This document shows positions 20,881 to 28,273 of a stretch of DNA of 28,273 nucleotides, piece by piece (the stretch's first letter is position 1; each line of letters opens with the position of its first letter). Below the pieces are notes generated by a model. It ran no database searches. It was not told where the DNA came from and was given only the letters and a program-made list of their open reading frames with translations. Source of the DNA: Sphacelaria rigidula (Eukaryota > Phaeophyceae > Sphacelariales); the NCBI GenBank assembly GCA_964200075.2, contig CAXNAA020000102.1:1-28273 (forward strand). The letters are read 5' to 3'. The position numbers and the translations under genes are program-made.

Positions 20881-23800
20881 GGTGATACCGCATCAAGCCC
20901 TGCCCCTGAAGCCGCTAATCTGAACCATTACCAACGCCGAAATCGTTGGGGGCCGCAGCTCAAGTAGCAGGCGGCAACGTGCGTGTAAGCATAAATGTTG
21001 ACTTCGTGGAGGTCGACGTGTGCGAAGCCCGCTGACCCACGTGCAGAGAAGCAAGGCAGGAACCAGGGTAGGCTGGAAAGAGCGTGGAGACGGAGAGAAG
21101 TCCACAAGTGGTGGGTCAGGTATTAAGAGGAAATATCTGTAGATAGAAGGAAATATAGTAGGAGAAAAAGGCCAGCTCGATGAGCAGCCAAAGCATAGGC
21201 CCGCATTGATCGTTCTGCTGTGAGGGCGGTGTCTCGATCGAAGGAGCTGATAGTTGCCACCTGGAACGTACGCACCATGGCTGATTGAGGAACCAACGGT
21301 GCAGGCGTACTACACTTGTTGCTCTTTGTCACCACGTATGACTGTGGTTTTATCGCCCTGGTTCATGTGTTTCATCGCCCTACAAGATACCCGTCGCCAC
21401 GAAAAGACAACCTTTCAAACGCCAGTCGCTCGGCATGTCATCCACTGCGGTCACTTCATGGAGGCAGGGGTAAACCGGGAATACTCGGTGTCGGCCTTGC
21501 GATTAAAGAGTCTATCGCCAGCGAGCTAGGCCTAGAAGACATCGTCCCCGAGCACATCAGTGCGAGGATGCTGAAGGTGCGGATAGTTTTCAGACACGAA
21601 CCTTCTTCGTGGGGTACGCTCCTTCTGACACAGCAGCCACCTCTGACAAGATCAAGGCCTGGGAGCGTAGTTACTTCGCTGAAATGGCACCAACGACCAC
21701 ACGATATTCTTGACGGATACCAACGCTGATACCAGAAAAAAGGAGGAGGAAGAGACATGGAAGACGATCAGGTTTTGGCAGAATATGGCAGAGACACCCT
21801 CAATGACAACGGCATGCGACTGCTGACGTACGCTGCGAAAAATAAAATGGCGATCATCAACACATTCTTTTAGCGCGCCAACTAGCGGGGAGAGCTCAGC
21901 CGCGTACACACATGAGGGGGCGAAGGGCGGATACCGCTGGCCCCTGGACTCCTCTTTGGTACGTCAGCAAGACCCAAGACCCGTTCGAAACGTCACTGTG
22001 AACCACAAGATGAAGTAGAACCATCTACTGACTTCAGCCTCAATCCGTATCCCTGGGTGGAGCACACCCATCCGCCGAACAAAACTGGGAGGTGGGGGCA
22101 GCAGAGTGCGTTTTGATCGGAAACTCCTCGCATCCGACCGGTGTTGGGGATCGATCATATCGCAGGCCGCTGCCGCCAATCTCCTGAATGCCACCCTCTC
22201 TACCGCAGTCCTGGACATCAGCGACATGGCATATGCCTTCGCCACCGCCTTGCGACAGACGGGTGCGGATATACTACCTCGCTGCCAAGCGTACCCTCCA
22301 CCTATAGAGGTTACAGCGCCATAGCCTCCCAACAGGCGTGGAATGTCAGGGATCGTGTATGGGAGAAGCTACGCGCCAGCCTCCACGACCTTGGCCCGAT
22401 AACGGCGCTGAAGTTGACAGACGTAGCGTTCAAGCGGGTGACCGAGCTGCAGAAGTACCTACATGAGTTCACTAGGCAGCGGAGTTTAACGGCAAGAAAA
22501 ACCATGCAGGACTGTACCAAACATCAAGTTCTCGAAATGGAAAATAAGAAGAGGCGTGGCCCAACCTATATCAGGAGCGCATCTTACAAGCTGTTGCTGG
22601 ACACGAAAGCTATCCTACAGCGGTGGAGAGTGGATTGAGACGCTCTGGAACGCAAGTTCGCCTACGCTCAACCCCCTTGTCTGCTCCGTCTCGCAAGGGA
22701 TGCGTGGTCAATGGTCAAACGACTAAGGCAAGGAACAAATGAGTACGCCCCCTGTCATCGATCGCGTTGAACAGATGCCAGAGCACAAGCCGCTCGCAGC
22801 CGAACTCTCGATGAAAGAAGGTAAGGAAGCAGTGGGCATGCTGGCGAACGGCAAGGCCATTGGGTCTGATGACCTGTGTGGCGAACTGTTGAAGCTTAGC
22901 CTCACCTAGGACTCAGACATGAGTGGTTCTACGGTGCGGTGCACATTTCCCCCTAAGGCTCTGCACTAAAGGAATCTCTTGGTGACAAACATCTGGGTCT
23001 TACCTGATTGTGCAGCCTCAGAAAATGTTCGGACTAAAATTGCACCCCTACCGTAGAATCACTCATACTGAAGTGCTTCCACAACATCGTGCTCACAGTG
23101 GCGTCAGGAAGTAGTGCCACAGGATTGGGAATGCGTTGTTAGTAAGCTGCTGTTCAAGACAAAGGACCCGCACGAATGCGGCAACACCGCGGCATTTCGT
23201 TGGAGGCCCACGCGGTCAAGGTGGTTCGCAAGATGACTTCGATTCACTTCAGCGCCTACTGCGAGTGGAAAGGCGTCCTACCAGAAGCTCAGAGCGGTTT
23301 CCAACCCGGCCGGTCGACAGTCGACGTGATTTACGTTGTGCGTAGACTCAAAGAAGTGGCCAGAGAGACAAATGTTTCGCTGTGCGTGTGCTTCATAGAC
23401 CTCCAGAAGGCGTAAAAGTCAGTCGATCGCTTTCTTCGTTGGAAGGTGCTGGCACGATACGGCGTCCCCGCCAAGATGAGTATCCATAATTCGCCAGTTC
23501 CACGACGGCATGCGGGCGTGCGTGGGCCTTGACAGCGGCGGGACTGCTGAGTGTTTTGGCGTTAACCAGGGCCTCTGCCAAGGCTATGCTTCCCTCCGAT
23601 TTTCTCAGGATCTTCTTCGCGACGGTGATAACAGTGACGTTTGACCGCTTCTCGATCGGTAAAGCGTTGGCGGATGGCTTCATTCGCATCGTTGCAAGGG
23701 ACAAGAGGACAAAGGACGAGCATAGCAGGACACTTTGGGCCATGCTGTACGCCAACGACGTTGGCATCGTTGCGCAATCTCAACCACGCCTTGCAAAGAT

Positions 23801-24846
23801 GATGGCCATCGTCGACTTCTGCGAGGCGTTCGTTCTCGTGGTGGTGGAAACGAAGACGGAAATCATACACATCCGTTCCTCAAGGTGGATGTAACACTGT
23901 CTACGATAGCCCCCCCCTCCCCCCAATACAAATGGCTGGTTTGGGAAGGCAAAATCTACACGTAAATCGAAGTGAAAAATGCCGAGCACAAGGAGCAGCT
24001 GAGAATTCCCACGCTTGGGTTCGTTTTCGCCAATGTCGCCCATATGAGGCGCTTAATGCAGCTTGAAACCAAACATCAGGCGCTGTATGGCGATTTTTTT
24101 TATGACAGTTTTGTGCTGGTTTTGGGTAGAAACTGTCATGTGGTAAAAGGTGGAAACGGCAGGCCAAAGGCACAAACAAGTGGAGTATTCCGTCCATCTC
24201 GGTTGCACCATCAACAGCATCCGCGATGTCACCCCTAAGGTCAACCGCCACTCTGGCCAGGCCTGGAAATGCCTTGTCAGGTACAGCAGAGCGGTATACG
24301 ATAGCCCGTATATCGTCCTGATCGAAATGGTTCATTTCCTGAAGAAAGAAATGTCATACTATACGGCTGCATGACCCGGACGCTCTCGCCCAGTATGTTC
24401 GGCACGCCGGGGGAAGCCGACCGCGGGTTCCTGCTGTGGTGCCTCAACGAGCATGCCTCAATCCCCAGCGCTCCCGACTACCACATGCTGTCATACCGCG
24501 CTAGGTCCTCGAAAGCACTGGCTTCAAGTGCATCGAGGCTACCGTGATGAGGCGGATCCTCCTATACGTCAGCCACGTCTAGCGCATGGACGACGAACGC
24601 CATGCACGACGAACGCCTCCCCAACATCATGCGTGGAGAGATGGTCGGAGGGCAGAGGACCGCAGGCCAACCCGCGATTTTCCTAGAACACCGTGTCACG
24701 AAGTACTGCTCCGTTTCGGAATAGAGGCGACAACATGAACGCAGTTCGCCCGAGATGTTTCCGAGCGGAACTGGGTCGCCGTTAGATGGGGTGGTGCAGC
24801 GCAAAAGCGTTAATTGATGTCGAGAGCATGGCGCTGTACTGTCCAC
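20880..24846 (+). mobile_element. Decayed LINE retrotransposon (endonuclease plus reverse transcriptase)
   Basis: A non-LTR element relic with many stops and frameshifts. The AP-type endonuclease appears as IVATWNVRTM (21250-21279), FIALQDTRR (from 21371), ILGVGLAIKE (21481-21510) and ISARMLKVRI (from 21556). A linker with YAAKNKMAIINTFF follows near 21830-21870. Reverse transcriptase blocks are GKAIGSDDLCGELLK (from 22850), HRGISLEAHAVKV (from about 23180), SGFQPGRSTVDVIYVVRRLK (from about 23290), VCFIDLQKA (to 23415) and LYANDVGIV (23745-23771). The C-terminal part (24180-24690) has the arginine-rich and VGGQRTAGQP segments seen in related elements. The catalytic YADD is YAND here. The arrangement suits RTE/CR1-like LINEs, but I cannot fix the clade. 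Ends are approximate; no poly-A tail or target duplication was recognised. Confidence 0.85.
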
Positions 24847-24989
24847 AGTCGTTACGTAATACGGATTGGCAACTACTTTTCTTTTACGAGCTGGGCCAGT
24901 CGTGAAACGTAGAACCCCTCAGCGCACAATAACGTCTTCAGCTTCCCGAATCAGCCCGATCTAAGCCTATCACACTCTGTACAAAAGAT

Positions 24990-25088
24990 GTATTGTCAAA
25001 ATTCGTACTGCGTACAGTATGGAATCCATTGTCTATTGGAATAGACGGGATAGTCGATACTGTACGCAGTACACTTTTATGACAATGT
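24990..25088. repeat. Long inverted repeat with nested hairpin
   Basis: Arms 25005-25020 and 25057-25072 are perfect (GTACTGCGTACAGTAT and its complement) and extend outward imperfectly through ATTGTCA and TGACAAT. The centre holds a second palindrome, GTCTATT/GG/AATAGAC (25031-25046). Confidence 0.75.
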
Positions 25089-25241
25089 AATCCGTTGTCC
25101 ACGGTTGGAAGCATATCGCTGTGAACTGCAGACAAACCTGGTCATGCAGGCTTTGCCGCTAAAAAGAAAATGAAGAAAATGTACAGCATAATATATAATA
25201 TGCGACCTCAATGACGAAACCAGATTCTACGAACAAACAGG

Positions 25242-25318
25242 ATCTATCGGGATTCGAATTCGTGACCTCCATAACTAGAGTGCCCCGTATCACGCAGATT
25301 GCACTGGCGCAGCGGTGT
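25242..25318 (-). mobile_element. Possible tRNA-like fragment
   Basis: On the minus strand ATTCGAATCCCG resembles a B box. About 50 bases upstream, GCGCCAGTGCA is a weak A box, and GGAGGTCACG precedes the B box as in many tRNA-type heads. Stem pairing is poor and no second copy was seen. It could be another SINE head or chance. Confidence 0.35.
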
Positions 25319-25655
25319 CACACAAAACGCTTTACGCTGGGCCCAACTTGAGGATTTTTTGGCCGAAATTTCACTGTGATCTTCTGCGCGCACGTACAAA
25401 ACTCGTGACGAGGGATGCCGCCATTCTTTTCACGGAGAGACGAAATTTTCCAGTTTTTGCTGAAATTTCAAATCGCTCCACTTTTTTTTTTCTTAGCATC
25501 CCCGGAGATGTGCTTGTTGATGATGAAAATGTGTCGAAATCTCAGCGCCTAATTATTCAAATTAAGCACCGCGTCACCCTTTCACTGACAGAAAACACAA
25601 TCAGCTGGTCCAGTTCGTTGTGCACTGTAATAGCCGCTGCTATAGTGCCATCATT

Positions 25656-26310
25656 TGATTACTGCGTGCACTTGACCCTTGGACCGCTAAGGTAGTTCCA
25701 TATGGATCATGCATACTTCTTGTGAGTGAAATTGATGCCGACTCAACCGATGGTCTACTCTCGCCGTCGAAGGATTAATCAGATTTTTTCGCATGTGATT
25801 TTTCATCTTCACTCGAACGTAAGGCAGTCGAAGAGGCAGGTCGTCTCTGGAAATATACTTTCCAAATCCGTGTTGGAACAATATGGAGTAAAACCCCAGT
25901 TCTAGTGGCGGGTTGGACGGCAGCGGCCAAAACCTCACCTTCCGTTTGCTGCAGCTGAGGGCTCCTGCCTACTTCTCTACTTCACTATATAACCGGTATT
26001 ACGCAGTACAGCCCTTTGAATCCTGCGTGCACTTGATCCTTTGACCGTGAGCGTAGTCCATCTGGATCATGCATTTTGTTTTCAAGTGAAATCATTGCCG
26101 ATTCAACACATGACCTGAGTAGACTCTCGCCGTCAAAGGGTTAACCTCTAAGACCACAAGGGCAATCCATCTGGATCATGTACACTTTTTTCACGTGAAA
26201 CTGATGTCGATTCAGCAGATGATCGACTCTCGCTGTCTCACGGTTAACCCATAGACCGCGAGGGTAGGTAGTCCATCTGAATCATGCATACTTTTTTCAA
26301 GTGGACATTA
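25656..26310. repeat. Tandem repeat of 106-109 bp, one unit displaced
   Basis: Units carry TCCATCTGGATCATGCATAC, then AAGTGAAAxTGATGCCGATT and GACTCTCGCCGTCAAAGG. The anchor word starts at 26057, 26166 and 26272 (spacing 109 and 106). A further copy at 25696 is separated by about 230 bp of other sequence. GCGTGCACTTGAxCCTT precedes both the displaced copy and the first tandem unit. Confidence 0.8.
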
Positions 26311-26884
26311 CTCCCTGCCCAACGGCAAGCAGTGGCACTTCAACGGTTGCAGGGCAGGCGCTACCCGACGGCCCAGCCCGTAGCAGTCCCCAACGGCCAA
26401 TATGATCCAAATTTCAGTCAACGCCCCGGATGGCCGAGAAAAGGTGCACGAAGGGCTCGGGTTCCCAGCCTCTGAAACTCCGACCCCCTCCGTCGGTGGT
26501 GCTTATGCTGAACGGTCTAAGCGTACGTCGTCACCGTCGACGCCCATACCCTCGCGAGCACCACTATCCCATCCTATTAGCGCCTCTTTCGTCGACTGAA
26601 AATGACTACAAGTCGAGAAAAAACATGCGAACCTGGTGTTTACTCAACACCACCCTTGACCGAAAAGAAACTGCGTCGAGTCGGTGAGCATTGGTGCGTA
26701 GGTTGCGAGGTGAGAAGCAGTCGGTAAGCAGTCGTGCGTGAAAAGTTCATGCTGCAAATCTGGGCATTTGCTTCATGCGGAGGTACCTTGATAGACAGTC
26801 GGCATTTTTTGGATTTACGCAGTGAAGCAGAACGATAGCTTTTGAGAGTCAGTACTGAAGCAGAACGGAATGCTTTAGAGAGAG
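26311..26884. other. Interval without a recognisable gene
   Basis: Short frames on both strands match nothing known. A small tandem duplication, TGAAGCAGAACG repeated about 33 bp apart, lies at about 26822-26875. Confidence 0.45.
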
Positions 26885-27235
26885 TATATGTTGTCATCCC
26901 ATCTACTCGGGACGCAAGTCTTCACCTTTCGGTACATGTGGGCGCATCGGCCGGGATCACGCAGAAGGAAGTCCAACACAGCATTTTTTCCCCTTGTTAT
27001 TTAGTTTCAGTACTCTAGCTTCCTTCTGCGGTGCCTTATTTTTTGTCGCGGGAGGGGTTCAGCTATTCCTTTCTCCCGTCGACCGTGACGTCGATTTTTG
27101 GGTACCCGCGACATAGTCGCTCTCCCCTGTTGGGCATTGTGTGAGAAAAAATCCCAGATTTTGTGACTGCACCAAGATTGGAACCCACGACCCAACTGTC
27201 AGAAATGATTTTAGATTACTGGGGTGCAACATATG
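26885..27235 (-). mobile_element. tRNA-derived SINE, copy 2 (degraded head)
   Basis: Matches copy 1 through blocks such as CTTTCGGTA.ATGTGGGCGC, CTTCCTTCTGCGGTGCC, GAGGGGTTCAG and GACATAGTCGCTCT. The tRNA-like head near 27160-27235 keeps the TCTGA anticodon loop and a B-box-like GGGTTCCAATC but has lost most of the D arm. The difference between copies implies old insertions. Confidence 0.75.
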
Positions 27236-27870
27236 GTTAATATGATTGAGAGTGACTGTTTTGGTCCCGCAGGCCACGTATTGGGAAAAACATTTCTGAT
27301 GGACTATTTTTATGCTGATTAAAATATTCAAGACAGCTTAATGGCAATCTGAATAAAACAATGGGGCGGGGAGACCTAACGATATCAATGATATTGACTA
27401 GTGGTGAGCCACGGCTGACGCACGTGGCAGCAGCGCCACAGGTACCAACGCCACGGGTTTCGCACGCGTGGTGGTGTTGAACGAAATTGCAAACGACCTC
27501 GACGTTAACCATAATTTATAAGTATAATGAAGCATAAGCGAATAATAAGGGTTCCAGCCCCACGGCAAACCTGACCGATATGGGTGCTAAATGGGGAAGG
27601 GTGTTAGCCTCCGAAAAGTGTCCGGGCTGTTCGACGACAGGTTACTCCAGATTGCCCAGTCTCCTTCGTTTCTTCGGATCCACTTGATTTCAGCCTACAT
27701 CCTTGACATGCGGAAATTGTGCGTTAGGGTGACGCCCTCCCTATTCAGACGCCACATACACTTCCACACCAACGACATTCTGGCGTTGATCCTTTTTTCC
27801 AAGTGCGTCAAGGGCATGTCGGGTTGAGTATGTACTTTTGAATACTCGGGTAAAATAGTCGGGCCTTTAC
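27236..27870. other. Interval without a recognisable gene
   Basis: The plus-strand frame 27591-27827 (78 codons) has no features I recognise and was checked against the missing SYS1 exons without a match. A CACG-rich stretch lies at 27410-27475. Confidence 0.45.
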
Positions 27871-27871
27871 T

Positions 27872-28010
27872 GTACCCAAGGTTTGGGCAGCTTCGGTACG
27901 GCCTCAAATACTCCACCAAATTTTGACGTAGATTGGGTTCGGCGTCAAATACCTTATCCAAGTTTCGGATAGATTGGGTACGACCTCAAACACCCTACCC
28001 AAATATTACG
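27872..28010. repeat. 41-bp tandem repeat, about three units
   Basis: GGGTACGRCCTCAAATACC-like units with the TCAAA word at 27904, 27945 and 27986, exactly 41 bp apart, followed by CCAAATTT and TTGGGT words. A weaker unit lies to the left. Confidence 0.75.
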
Positions 28011-28068
28011 TGGGCACTCTCACCAATACCTGCGTTTTGGGCAGGTTGGGTAACACACTCTGGACAAT

Positions 28069-28092
28069 GGACATAATATAGTCCATTGCTTC
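28069..28092. repeat. Small hairpin
   Basis: CAATGGAC and GTCCATTG are perfect 8-bp arms around ATAATATA. Confidence 0.6.
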
Positions 28093-28229
28093 AGCAATAG
28101 ACACGGGGGAAAATCCATCGGTATATACATATGATCGAACACGATAGATGTTATAACACATCTATTGATATGTATTGCAAGGGACAAGAGATGTTGCAAT
28201 AGTCGATCGATAGCCTATGGTAATGACAG

Positions 28230-28255
28230 TTATTATTATTATTATTATTATTATT
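28230..28255 (+). repeat. (TTA)n microsatellite
   Basis: About nine TTA units near the right edge of the window. Confidence 0.95.
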
Positions 28256-28273
28256 TCCGCACATTAGTCCGAT

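Noticed and set aside
23393-23870. Minus-strand frames of 124 and 102 codons
   Set aside because: Antisense of the LINE reverse transcriptase, whose plus-strand motifs are clear.

Overview
The window is nuclear DNA of a eukaryote. Coding sequence occurs as short exons joined by GT-AG introns, introns reach several kilobases, and decayed retro- and DNA-transposons are common. I see no bacterial operon structure. Large repeat-filled introns and many TACTGTAC-type palindromes would suit a large-genome alga such as a stramenopile or brown alga, but that placement is a weak inference.

The main gene is VPS52 on the minus strand, from an ATG at 18888 to a stop at 683. VPS52 is a subunit of the GARP/EARP tethering complex. 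I could place 12 exons whose junctions keep one reading frame (632 codons plus stop) and which line up almost without gaps with the VPS52 family as I recall it. Nine of the 11 introns are 0.1-1.0 kb; intron 1 (7.45 kb) and intron 11 (4.84 kb) are swollen with repeats. Intron 10 appears to use a GC donor. The reading frame ends about 70-80 residues before the usual C terminus.

Immediately upstream and divergent, starting 687 bp away at 19576 on the plus strand, are two exons of a SYS1-like gene. SYS1 is the trans-Golgi membrane protein that recruits ARFRP1/Arl3. Its later exons were not found in the window. SYS1 and GARP act in the same pathway (SYS1, then Arl3/ARFRP1, then Arl1, then tethers at the trans-Golgi), so a shared promoter region would be notable.

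Layout: 1-682, foldback repeats downstream of VPS52. 683-961, last VPS52 exon. 962-5801, intron 11 with copies of a dispersed repeat, two clusters of a 43-bp dyad minisatellite, and an inverted repeat. 5802-11287, VPS52 exons 11 to 2. 11288-18741, intron 1 with palindrome clusters and two tandem hAT-like elements with matching ends. 18742-18888, exon 1. 18889-19575, divergent promoter. 19576-19884, SYS1 exons 1-2. 20191-20558, tRNA-headed SINE. About 20880-24846, decayed LINE with endonuclease and reverse transcriptase. 24847-28273, tandem repeats (106-109 bp and 41 bp), a long inverted repeat, a second SINE copy and a TTA microsatellite, with no recognisable gene.
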